64,000 nucleotides of DNA, taken from Paraphaeosphaeria minitans (taxonomy: Eukaryota > Ascomycota > Dothideomycetes > Pleosporales > Didymosphaeriaceae). How positions within the stretch are numbered: position 1 is the first letter of the stretch; every line of letters begins with the position of its first letter. The stretch spans positions 3,038,001-3,102,000 of the forward strand of contig WJXW01000001.1 in assembly GCA_015832175.1 (NCBI GenBank), written 5' to 3'. The notes under the pieces were generated by a model that saw only the letters and a program-made list of their open reading frames with translations, ran no database searches and was not told the origin of the DNA. Of this stretch, positions 50,111 through 59,618 are shown piece by piece. A program made the position numbers and the translations under genes.

Positions 50111-50343
50111 TGTAGTGTAAAAATTAGCCTATAATAGAGAATTAGAGAAACATAGGGCTAATTAGCTATTATTTAAGATAGCTAATTAGGGAATAGAAAG
50201 AAGGAGAGCGCTAACTAGATAAGACATAAAGAGACCTAATAGACAATTAGAGTAGTTGGATTTATATAATAGATTTTAGATAGGATAACTTAACTTATTC
50301 TTTTATATTCCTCACTTAAGGCAAACGCACCTACAACACCACA
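50111..50343 (+). repeat. E 3' LTR (233 bp)
   Basis: TGTAGTGTAAAAATTAGCC to CTACAACACCACA, same length as the 5' LTR; preceded by the polypurine tract AGAAGAGAGGGAAGAAAG. Confidence 0.9.
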
Positions 50344-50408
50344 ATAAGTACTCCTGCCTAAGAACTAACCCTAACCCTTTAGGACTAGCTACCCTCTTGC
50401 ATTTAATA
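50344..50408 (+). repeat. LTR F, right fragment; end of the transposon block
   Basis: ATAAGTACTCCTGCC to GCATTTAATA, the end of the shared R-U5 block. Continues from 40,325 once E is removed. Confidence 0.85.
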
Positions 50409-51030
50409 TAAAGGTATAGCTAATCCAGGTAACTTATTTTATGTACCCAGTTTAGTGCGCATAGTAACTTAGTCTAGATTGTATAACCCTTACCAAATTT
50501 CACTCCACTGGTATGGACTATTCCAAAACGGGAATCCTAATTAACATGAAAACGTTTAAAAACATAAAAACAAATTAATATTAACCTTATTTGTAAGAGC
50601 CTACCCTAAAGATTTTTCAGCTCTCTATTTGCTTAGTGCGGCGAAGTACTAACGGATTTATAGTCTGGCTCCTACGGGATTCACCTATATTAAGGATAAA
50701 AACCAGATTAAGTTTAATGCTTCTACACGCCCGCGCGCAGATAAAGAGAAAGATAAGGGCAATAATATTGGACCGTAATACCTCTACCATTGCTCTAAAA
50801 AAGTAAATGGCCTTCTTTTTAATGCAATTAATAAACGGAACATCTAGTATAAAGACATAAAAGGCGACGTTAAAACTAATAGAGCGGTGTGGGAAGAATT
50901 CTTAAATTAAATAACACGGGAGTATAAAGTGAGGCTTAGGGGTATTCGCTAGGGTTAATTAAAAGATAAGGCTTTTAGAATCTAACGTAAGTGAGTTAAA
51001 TACTCAGATTAGCTTAACCAAAAATTTCAC
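50409..51030. other. Transition zone with a RIP-marked coding remnant
   Basis: Composition is intermediate between the AT-rich block and the gene region. A plus-strand frame near 50,635-50,910 reads YSLAPTGFTYIKDKNQIKF and KRNI.YKDIKGDVKTNRA with TAA/TAG breaks, so it is probably an old repeat or gene fragment. I do not recognise it. From about 51,030 the sequence no longer looks RIP-mutated. Confidence 0.4.
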
Positions 51031-51037
51031 TTACTGT

Positions 51038-51483
51038 GTGTACAGTTACAAGGATGCTATGTTCGCCATTACACAGGACTACTCCCCTCACCCAACTCAG
51101 CCACTCACCGAACTCAAAGTATTCACCCGTAACATCTTCAGCACGTCTGGTGTACAGACAGGCCGACAACAAGATCAATCGCTGCAGCTCAAAGATGAGT
51201 TTGATCGGATAGCACAATAGATCGAAAACCTCATTCAGAGGCGTACAAAAGCTACTTCCACCAAGCTGGACGATGCCATTAATGCCCCCGAAGATCCTAT
51301 AGAAGCTTTAAAGATAAGTATCGCTTACTTAGAAGTCAGCCAGTCAAAAGGCACTCATAGTAACAGGCTCGCACACGGGCGTTGGACCAATAAGTATCAG
51401 AGTTTCAAGATCATATCAGCATGTTGCGTGATACGGGAGCTAAACGCTACAAGCAGGCGGGCGGACGCGGAGAAATGGTACTA
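51038..51483 (+). pseudogene. Degraded hypothetical gene with one in-frame stop
   Basis: A single plus-strand frame runs from an ATG at 51,038 to a TAA at 51,483 (about 148 codons), broken only by TAG at 51,218-51,220. That stop follows AQ and could come from CAG by one C-to-T change. The product would read MYSYKDAMFAITQDYSPHP at the start and DDAINAPEDPIEALKISIAY in the middle: soluble and helical in character, with no signal peptide or membrane segment. A second frame open from 51,421 to 51,537 overlaps its end and may mark a frameshift. Family not recognised. It could also be one exon of a gene with an intron at the stop, but no good donor/acceptor pair is evident. Confidence 0.4.
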
Positions 51484-52836
51484 AAGCGTGCTACAGAGCA
51501 CAGTGACTATTGTTCTGAAGAGCTTCGGTAGCAGGCAGTCTATGAGCTACGATCAAAGGCTGATGCTCAACTGCTACCTTCCTGCTATGGCTACGCCACT
51601 TTGGTGAGCCACAAAATTACATCAAGCATGGAAATGACGTTATGAGGCATGGAAGTGTGTAGGGTAAAGACATGACTTTCGATGCTCTAAGCTATATGGC
51701 TTCCAACATCAAATCAATGCTACGGAAGGAAATTCAAGCCTTTTCCCAGGACCCAGTCAATAAGCTGAAGGTTGTTTGATGCGCATGCGACACTGTTTAA
51801 CACTAATTTCCCATGTGGCCAAATGCTTATATCATATACGGTAACAAACAGGACTCGTTACCAAAGCTAGGTCACCGCGCCGCAGGTTCTTACAGTGCCT
51901 CTCCAAAGCTACAATTGTATTCAACCCTCGTTTGCGCTGCACGAGAACCTTCCAAGGCCTTATATTAATCAAGGCTTCACTCACCTGCCATGAACGACTC
52001 AGCACCAGAAATACATGCAGAAATCTTACAGTGCATATTTATGAACCATTAGTGGAGCACGGAACCATTAGTGGAGCACGGCGAGCCATCAAGCCAAAAT
52101 GGCGTCGTATGCAGCCATATCAAGGCGATGGCAAGTCGTCCACAAGTGCGATATATCAGTTGTTCACTATGCTTTCGGAGTTTGAGAATGGATGGTAACG
52201 AGGTTTTTTTAATTGTTTAAGATATTTTACTAAGCACATTGTACGTCACGTTCAAAGTTTTTGATTGGCGGTGTCTGAAAAATTCGCAGGAAGCCAATCC
52301 AAACTCTAGCAGCTTTGACCTGCTACCTGGGACTAATTTGCCGACATCTTTCAAATCAACTGGACAAAAACGACCTGAAGTCCGCATGAAGGTCTGTTAT
52401 AAAGTCACAATTCCCTAGGTTCGAGCGATTTTAAGTCATAAATAGGATCTTTACGCATTCGGCTGTGTTCGGAGACTCACACACAGGCAAGCTATGTCAG
52501 TTGACGCTATAGTCTGGCTCATGAACTGACCTGACTATAGCTCCAGCAATGACTGTACCTCTTGCCCACAAACAATCTGAAGATATTACTCGATATATAT
52601 CAAACACCACTAAGTAAAAAGAGTACCTGTGTACAGAGACTGGTTACTCCAGGTAATTAGCGTAAAGTAATGTAAACTGTTGTGTTGAGTCGCCTTGCTG
52701 ATGTCCAGCCTCTTAAAACGCTGCACATTACTGTTGAACATGTTGTTTGTCCTTAGTTTCTCTACAGTATTATAGAGTACGAGGGCACACCAATTCCATC
52801 GCTTCAACAATTCGTATTGGAATTCGCATATAAAAT
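51484..52836. other. Stretch without a supported gene
   Basis: Several short frames occur, the longest at 51,932-52,198 (88 codons, plus), but none has a recognisable motif or consistent splice signals. That frame includes an exact 19-bp tandem duplication (GAACCATTAGTGGAGCACG twice, near 52,043-52,080), more in keeping with non-coding or decayed DNA. Confidence 0.5.
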
Positions 52837-53118
52837 ATGGACGGACGCTGGTTCTATCAAAAAGACGAAAAAGCGTTCGCGCGGGTTAAGAACGATTTAG
52901 AAACCCACGGGTCTTCTGAGGGCGATGAGGAATTGGTTAACTCTTCGGACAGCTCTGCCTTCGGCTCTCTCGACCCTGAGCAAAACGCTAGGGTCTTACC
53001 CGAAGGCCAGGTTCGAAAGACCTTTGTTCGTCATGATCGCTTCTATACCCTTCCGGATAAAGCCTTATTTGGTCCGTTCTTGAAGAGTGCTAGCCGTGCA
53101 GTCGCTCGCCTTCCATAG
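52837..53118 (+). CDS. Short hypothetical protein (93 aa)
   Basis: ATG at 52,837, stop TAG at 53,116-53,118. The protein is charged: an acidic Ser/Glu/Asp-rich middle (residues about 22-48) and a basic, aromatic C-terminus (VRKTFVRHDRFYTLPDKALF). No signal peptide, membrane segment or known motif. Composition and codon use look like coding DNA, unlike the flanks, but the frame may be one exon or a fragment of a larger gene. Overlapping minus-strand frames are shadows. Not recognised. Confidence 0.4.
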   Translation: MDGRWFYQKDEKAFARVKNDLETHGSSEGDEELVNSSDSSAFGSLDPEQNARVLPEGQVRKTFVRHDRFYTLPDKALFGPFLKSASRAVARLP

Positions 53119-53484
53119 CGCGAGAATCCATATTGGACATGACCGACCGCGGCCTCGCCATTACGATCGAGTATCACTATTCTTTCCTTTTCAGGATATT
53201 CCAATTGTGGTGGATACACAGCGATGAGCGGCGACCTTGAGCCTCGTTCTCCACTCAAAGCTAAACTTAAATACCTATGTCAACAGACCCGAAAGGGGGT
53301 ATTACCGTGAGAACTGCACTCGAGATACACAACTGTTGACACTGTCGGACACAACCAGTCATTTTGTTCAAGTCTTTATAGTGCGTGCTTCACTTTTCAT
53401 GACCCTCATGTATCATCATCATCATCCCATACCGTATCTTTTCTACCATGTCCTAATTTCTCTTCACCTGTGCCTCTGTACTCT

Positions 53485-54072
53485 CTACGCCTTTCCCTCA
53501 ACCGCCCGTCGCGCAACCTCTTTCGCAATCGCATCCTTCGCCGCAGGCACACTCGCAGCCAGCACCTCCGCCGCCATCTTCTTTCCGAACGCCCGCACAG
53601 CCGCGTAGTATATGTCTGCAAGACCCTCGCAGACGCTGGTGAAGCTCTGCTTCGCGCATTGATTGTACAGATCTTTTCTGAAGTTGTCGTCGATGCGGAG
53701 CTTGTTCGCCTGCATCCAGTTTGTCAGTGCCCGTTTCCGACCACTCCTATATCAGAAAACAATCGAGAAAGGAAAACTCACATCCGTGAACCTTTCCTGA
53801 GCCTTGAAATTGCGGTACCCAAAATCATGGCGGTAGCAAGAGTTGAGGAAGTCGAACCCGAATGGATTGTCCGGCGACGAGCTGCACCCGTCGGATGACC
53901 AGTCGAGGGTCGCTGGGCTCTGCGCGTTCCTCGCGGTGATGAATTTCGCGAGCGTTTCGCGGAAGACGAGGCGGTCTGTTGCTTCGGCGGCGGTCTCGCG
54001 GGGGGCAAGGGTGGGGGCCGCCGCCACGCCCGCGACGAGGACTGCGATCGTGCTGAGGATGCTGAGGCGCAT
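53485..54072 (-). CDS. Secreted phospholipase A2, fungal/bacterial type
   Basis: Two exons: 54,072-53,782 and 53,709-53,485, joined across a 72-bp intron (53,781-53,710, GTGAGT...CTGAC...GCAG). The product has 171 aa. Residues 1-19 are a signal peptide (MRLSILSTIAVLVAGVAAA). The catalytic core carries DGCSSSPDNPFGFDF (calcium-loop region, residues 61-75) and NSCYRHDFGYRNF with the His82-Asp83 dyad; a second Asp lies in NKLRIDD (104-105). Four Cys in the mature part (63, 79, 115, 124) suit two disulfides. Length and layout fit the small secreted PLA2 family that hydrolyses the sn-2 ester of phospholipids. The splice site was chosen because it restores FTD-ANKLRIDDNF, typical of the family. Function is expected outside the cell or in the secretory route. 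Confidence 0.92.
53710..53781 (-). other. Intron of phospholipase A2 gene (72 bp)
   Basis: Donor GTGAGT, acceptor GATGCAG, branch-like CTGAC about 14 bases before the acceptor. Phase 0. Reading through it gives an early stop after nine codons. Confidence 0.88.
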
Positions 54073-55511
54073 TGTGACAGTGAGCGGGGGAGAGAGGTGA
54101 AAGCAATGGACGGTGAGCCCGGGATAGGGGTCTTTAGATCCACCTGTCGCGCGAATTGGATATGTAAATAATATAATATGAGATTGCTGTCGAGGGAGGC
54201 CTCGTTGGTGTCCAGTACCGTGGCAGTGTCGTTCGCGTCAACGGTGTTAGAGGTGCTCAACAACTTGCCGTTGTCACTTCGCCCCTGACAGGACCTCCAA
54301 TATATAGGTATTACCCTCAGCCGTTTACGAACACCTGCCCGGGTCCTGTATCCAGCGATGGCAAACGACCCCTCATTATGCACTCCAAGTCTGCTGCGCC
54401 TGCTCGTACCTGCATGCTCACCCTGCCTTGGGTGCCATTCTGCCCATTCTGCCCCGTCCTTGCGCCCTATTCGCTTTTCGGATTCCTCGCGAGCGAGGTT
54501 CACGCTGGCGGTTCGTCGCTCTACGCGCTGGGTATGTTGTGGGTACGATTATGGGTCAGTTGGAGGGTGTGATTGGGTGGGGGACACTCGCGCCACAATG
54601 AGGATCTTCTTGGTAATACGTAAGCGAATAACTGCCGGTTCGAGCGCGAATCAGGCTAGGCATTAGGCGTATATGTTAGGAAGGTCTCTTTTGCCACCGA
54701 CTTCGTGTCTTGAGGGTGAGGAGGGATTCGAGGAATGCGGTGGGACGCCTCGTGTTGATGCTCGTATGCCAATTTGAACGTGTAGGTACGTCGCCGACTT
54801 ACGAATTACCAAAGTCCGCTCGTACCTTTTGAAAGAAAAAGGTAAGGTGTTGCTCAGAACTATCGGCAGCTCCAGAGCAGTTCCGTGTTTCTCGAGCTCA
54901 AATCTATCGCTGACGCCAAAGCAATATATGTAGCTTCGATGATTTCCATCACACGCATTGTCGTGAAAGAAGGGCCAGGTCCAATAGAATCCTCCCTAGC
55001 GCCTGCGTATGCCCCGGATAACAAATTTCTGCTACCATCGTGGGCGGATGACTTGCGAAAGATTGAAAAGAGCGGCTAGGTTGATGACATGTCTGACTTT
55101 TGTGTGCAGCTGAAGTGGTACGTTGCGCCTCTGAGCTGATTCACCGCGCCTCTTCAATGTCTAGACAAGTTCCGAGCGTCTGCTTATTGTTGCTGCTGCT
55201 ATGAGTGGTTCCATCAAATGACAGTTGTCACTGTTAAGGGTGAAGTGAAGCACTTGGCGGAATAGGAGCAGTAGGTATTAGGTACGATGACGCTTTGAAG
55301 CCAGGCCAGGCTAAACCTACCCAATTCGCAATGTCGTTCAGGAACGCGCGCAAGCCACGACCGCACTGCATAAGCAAGCGCCCTTGGTGGCTGTCTTGCA
55401 TGTGCAGATGCACGCGTCTTTTTTGTCACGCAGCTCGCGATGCACCGTCGAGGTCGTGCGGCGCGTTGGTCTTTCTCGTGACACTCCCCGCTGCGTCTTG
55501 GCGGGCCGTTC
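54073..55511. other. Intergenic region between PLA2 and MFS genes
   Basis: The two genes are divergent, so this 1.4-kb stretch holds both promoters. Short plus-strand frames at 54,358 and 54,885 (102 and 64 codons) have no recognisable motif and I do not call them. No TATA box or operator could be assigned with confidence; a weakly AT-rich patch lies at about 54,160-54,185. Confidence 0.5.
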
Positions 55512-57453
55512 ATGATGCCTCAGCAGCCGATGGCGGAGGAGGCGGCGGAAGAGCACGAACTCGATGCGCTCCACGAAACACACGCGATGCCTCCCGACGA
55601 CGTCGCAGATGTCGTAGCGCACGATGAGCAGCTCCACCGGCGGACGCTGCGGAAGCTCGATTTCTTGCTTCTTCCATTCCTCGCGCTGCTGTTCCTGTTC
55701 AACAGCCTCGACAAGTCCAATGTAGGTAATACCTACCTATGTCTGCGCCTGTGTCCAGCCAGAAGCTATCCAACTCTGCTAACGAGCGTCAACAGATAGG
55801 CAATGCCGAATCTGCGCACTTCACGACCGACATAGGCCTTCGCCGGTCTGACCTCAACACCGCCGTAGCCCTCTTCTTCGCCTTTTTCGTTGCCCTGCAG
55901 CCCGCCGGAGCGGCCCTGGGGAGGAAGTATGGCATGGTCGCATGGGTTCCCACCTGCATGCTGCTCTGGGGCCTCTCTACCGCGCTGCATACGTGGGTGA
56001 GGGCGCGGTGGCAGCTGTATGTGTTGAGGATAATCATTGGCTGCTTGGAGGGCACGTCGCACCCTCATCCAGACACTTTTGGGAACCAATGCTGATAGCC
56101 CAGGCAGCCGGCTTTTACCCTGTAACCGTCTCGTACCTTTCGCTCTTCTACACACGCTTCGAGTTCGGACGGCGGCTGTCCCTCTTCTACGGCCAGGCTG
56201 CCGTCGGCGGTGCGCTCGGTGGCATCATAAGCTATCTCGTCTTCTCGCACTTCCCGGACATACACCATGAGCATGGTGAGGAAGGTGACCCTGAGCTTGA
56301 CCAGCCATGGCAGAGCTGGCAGGTCCTTTTCCTGTTGGAAGGCAGCTTGACCATCATCGTCGCTGTCGTGGGATACCTGTGGCTCCCGCACAGCGCCGAA
56401 ACGGCCTGGTTCTTGACACCTGAAGAGAGGGTGTATGCCTCATCCCGTGTCATCCGCGACCGAACGCCGCAGTTTGAATCATATGCGCTTCCTGCTGAAG
56501 CTGCGGATGAGGAAAGAGAATTCGATGAAGAATCTCGAGGCCTCCTGGCTTCGGCTCGACCCCGATCCGTGTCCGCAGCGGACCGAGTGACCGACGATCG
56601 CGGTCTCACTCCCCACGATGTTGTGTCTGCTTTTCTGAACGGCACAATCTGGCACATCCTCGCCATTAACATGCTAGCCGCAATCCCTGTCTATGCATTC
56701 CAGGTTTTCCTTCCGCTTGTCCTGGCTCCGCTCATGCCCAGTTCCGACCCGTCAAACCCCGAAGCGGACCCGGCCCTCGTAAACCTGCTCACCGCTCCAC
56801 CCTACATTTTCGGTGCCATAACCCTCTACCTGTTCGCATCTTGGAGCGACAAGCATCGCTCACGCATCCTTCCCATTCTTTGCGGCCTAGCTATCATGGT
56901 ACTTGGCCTCATCCTGGTAGTCGTGCTGCCAACCACTGCTGGGTGGGCCGTTCCGCGATACATCGCGCTCAATGTTCTTTTGTCTGGCACGTTCATTGCA
57001 AGTCCGCTCACAGTGGCTTGGATCTCAGGGAATACACCAAGCCCAGGGAAACGAGCGCTACTGTTGGGTATCAACGGGTGGGGCAACCTAGCGGGCGTCT
57101 TATCTGCCATGCTCTTCAGACCAGAGTATGAAGCGTCTGGATACATTGTACCCTTCTGGTGGACCCTCGGCAGCGTGACCGCAGCTGCGTTTGGGTACAC
57201 CCTTCTCTGGCGCAACCTCAAGGCCCAGAATGCGCGGAGAAGAGATATCTTGAGTAACTGGGACGAGGAGGAGATTGAAAGAGAGAAGGCGGATGGCCGT
57301 GGACCGCTAGAACAAAACCATTACTTCGTGAAGGTCGTGACCCAGTGGCTGAAGAACACACGAAGGTTTCCGTGGGCGGTAGATTGGCTTGAGGAAGCGA
57401 CTCAAGGCGGGAGAGAAGGCGAGGAAAAAATAACTTTCCTATATGGCCTATGA
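55512..57453 (+). CDS. MFS transporter, anion:cation symporter type (allantoate/nicotinate-permease-like)
   Basis: Three exons: 55,512-55,721, 55,796-56,051 and 56,108-57,453, giving 603 aa in one continuous frame. A long acidic cytosolic N-terminus (about 50 residues) precedes TM1, which ends in the family signature LDKSNIGNA. AGFYPVTVSYLSLFYTRFEFGRR marks TM4 and the following loop. A large central cytosolic loop (PQFESYALPAEAADEERE to DDRGLTPHDV) separates two six-helix halves. The C-terminus ends FLYGL, as is common in the family. Such proteins use the proton gradient to import organic anions such as allantoate, nicotinate or other acids; the actual substrate cannot be read from sequence. 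The start is the first of two adjacent ATGs. Intron 1 is GT-AG with GCTAAC; intron 2 appears to be GC-AG. Confidence 0.9.
55722..55795 (+). other. MFS gene intron 1 (74 bp)
   Basis: Donor GTAGGT after AAT, branch point GCTAAC near 55,778, acceptor CAACAG. Splicing joins LDKSN to IGNAESA, restoring the family motif. Confidence 0.9.
56052..56107 (+). other. MFS gene intron 2 (56 bp), probable GC-AG
   Basis: Donor G|GCACGT, branch-like GCTGATA at about 56,091, acceptor GGCAG. Splicing yields IIIGCLEAGFYP, exactly the G-x-x-E-A-G-F-Y pattern of the family. The GT alternative (GTCGCA to GATAG, 43 bp) would insert extra residues (EGTQAAGFYP) and leave the branch point touching the acceptor. Confidence 0.72.
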
Positions 57454-58099
57454 CCTCGGAACACAGTGCATAGAAAACATACATAGAAGAACATTACTTT
57501 GCTTCCAGGAGATCAACGCTACCTCCGCCCTATGCATTACCACTAGATTTCTCGGAAGCGTCAGCCAAGTAGGCCAGACGTTCAAAGGCATCGTACGAGT
57601 GTCCTGGATGAGCATCACTGCCAATGGCTGTTTCAAAGGTGACTGTGGCTGGAGCACGTAAATTTGCTGCTAATCGTGGGTAACTCTTAACGTTCGAGGC
57701 TTGACCGGGTTTGGGGGTGGCGTAGGCGGCTACAACCCTCAGCCGCCCATGCGGCAGTAGAAAAACGAAGCAGAAGCCATAGATACTCAGCCACAAGTTG
57801 GCGAGCCATCCCGCCCTTTGGCGCAAAGCACCAGTCCTACAACCTAGACGCCATGCCGAACATCAAAAGCATAGCGGGAGGTCGGCAGTACGAACGCCTT
57901 CAGACCGCCAGCGCTGATGGATGTGCCCTCGAGTACCACTATCGTAGGCCACCGAGAAAATGATTTCCCAGACACAGTTCTATCCAGCGAAAGTCGCATC
58001 AGGATTACAGAGCTTTCCTGTGAGCATATTGACTAATCCAGAATCGTATCGTTGAGATACTACAGCGTCCGTCTGAAAACGGCTCCCAATTTTACAGCT
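57454..58099. other. Stretch without a supported gene
   Basis: 3' region of the MFS gene and spacer before the HET relic. Frames here are short and overlap on both strands; none has a motif. Confidence 0.5.
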
Positions 58100-58617
58100 C
58101 TCTCATGTCACGAACGGACTTGATCCTGGGCGTCTAATTTACCGACAGTCTTCTTAAATGCGCTGGTAACATTGCCGGCACCTGCGAACCGCAACTCCTC
58201 TGGATGGATGCGCTATGCATCAAAAAGGAAAAGTGGGAGGGAAAGCCAGCGCAGACATTCATGTTACAGCAGATAGATGACCAAGCGAAAGAGGGTTTTG
58301 TGTGGCTATGCGATCCCGACACCGTGAGCGTCGAGCTCATGCAGAAGATCTGCAATCCAAAGACAGCACTTTTACTGACAGCGCCTGGGATGGGGCGCAC
58401 ATACGAAGAGCTCACGAGACTGGTCTTCGCTTACCTATGCGGTTCCTCCAGCTTTTATATTTCAGAAGCGTATGGGTTTTTGCATGAGCTCCTCATGGCA
58501 CGCAGCACGACGCGCGCGTGCGGAAGGTATCATTTTCCATGGCGTCTGGTTCAGCATGCCACCCACTGGCTTCGCGAGAATGACTTGATGCCCATCCTCG
58601 AGTCGCACCCATTTTAG
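58100..58617 (+). pseudogene. HET (heterokaryon incompatibility) domain relic
   Basis: One plus-strand frame from about 58,105 to the TAG at 58,615 shows the order of a HET domain: TDSLLKCAGNIAG, then LLWMDALCIKKE (the L-W-[IV]-D-A-[IL]-C-I-[ND] signature), FVWLCDPD where VVWLG usually stands, and SEAYGFLHELLMARSTT for the usual R-x-W-x-x-Q-E stretch, then CGRYHFPW. A TAA at 58,135 interrupts it upstream of the signature, and the N-terminal part that normally precedes it is not readable. What is left (ATG at 58,204, 137 codons) is much shorter than intact HET proteins, which mediate non-self recognition and cell death in filamentous fungi. Probably a decayed gene; a short expressed form cannot be excluded. 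Confidence 0.6.
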
Positions 58618-59618
58618 ACGTCACAGAACAGTGCAGAGATGCCGAAGCCGTCTGAGTTAGCTGAAAAGATGAGCTCTTCTGCTGGTATTCAGCGCTTGGA
58701 CCTGAGGTAGAACAATGTAAAAACCCAGGTCGGCCGTACCGAGAAATTCATTCACCCATCCTGGTAGTCCGTCCTTCTGATTCTCGTACAGCCCTGATGT
58801 TCGGCGGTTGCAGGTTTCTTCAAGTAAGTAAGATACCGAAAAGGTCCAAACTAAAGAAAATTGCTTGCATGACAACTGTCTCGAATGTCAGGTATCTAAT
58901 GAAAGCATTATGATTTTTTCTTTTTTGGAGTGATTGACTAGCAGACGAAAGCAAAATCTAAACTACGGTCATGACAAGTATATGGGTCAAGAGCAGGAAG
59001 CTGTGTTCCCTTTGACTTTCGTGTTGTCGAATGCCGTCTTCTTTTTTAGTGGTACGAGTGGATAGATGTGGGGCATTGAATAACTTTTGTCTTTTATGTA
59101 TAGCAACAAGCTGCCAGGATATATACATGTATACAAAGCGTCCTTGGGCCATTCAATCAGTTGTGGCGAACTAATCAGCGCCTATCACCGGGCTGAGAAT
59201 ATCAATCTTCTCTTCTAGTATCATCCAAGAGACCCGCAATACTAGAAATAGAAGCCAACATTCGCCCCGTGGCAAGCTCGGCAGGGAATAACCGCGTCGG
59301 TGTCCAACCTAGTAGTGCTTACATTTCATGCAAAAGGTAAGTCTTGTGCGATCCACCAAACAGTATATAGCAGGTTTCAAGCTATCTTGGTTCAAGTCGC
59401 CGTCTTGTAATCGGGCGATTTTGATGACATAAATTTGGAAATGCTGCACTCAGAAGAGGGACTCGAATTTATCAAGCTGAGAAATCACAACAGTAGGATT
59501 GCACATGTCTGAGCTTCGGCACTCTGATAGTACTATCTTACAGATAGCCTTCTATCTGTGCATTTTCGGAGTAGCCTCATGTGAATAGAATACCAAATTC
59601 ACGAGCCCGCCACTGGAA
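58618..59618. other. Stretch without a supported gene
   Basis: Contains short minus-strand frames (58,657-58,875 and 58,958-59,152) without motifs. On the minus strand near 59,190-59,340 a stretch reads LGWTPTRLFPAELATGRML and SISSIAGLLDDT, which looks coding-like and may be a decayed exon; I cannot place it in a family. Confidence 0.45.

Larger units (their letters stand above)
40326..50343 (+). mobile_element. Element E, Ty3/Gypsy retrotransposon (10.0 kb)
   Basis: LTRs of 233 bp at 40,326-40,558 and 50,111-50,343, starting TGTAGGGTAAAG/TGTAGTGTAAAA and ending ACACTATA/ACACCACA. The TSD is ataa (40,322-40,325 and 50,344-50,347); joining the flanks restores LTR F (CTTCTATAAGTACTCC). Plus-strand coding in Ty3/Gypsy order with a long extra region after integrase. 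Interrupted by one solo LTR at 41,375-41,785. Confidence 0.9.

Noticed and set aside
53237..53898. Plus-strand frames of 123 and 142 codons
   Set aside because: Antisense shadows of the phospholipase exons, no motifs.
53778..54503. 241-codon minus-strand frame overlapping the phospholipase gene
   Set aside because: It runs in another phase across the PLA2 first exon and its promoter; Ser/Arg/Pro-rich shadow of GC-rich coding DNA.
54358..54666. 102-codon plus-strand frame in the promoter region
   Set aside because: No motif, overlapped by another open phase, and no splice signals to neighbours.
56055..56098. GT-AG alternative for MFS intron 2
   Set aside because: It keeps the frame but inserts residues into the conserved EAGFY motif and leaves no room between branch point and acceptor.
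55766..57221. Several minus-strand frames of 88-146 codons
   Set aside because: Shadows of the MFS gene, which has a continuous family-consistent translation on the plus strand.
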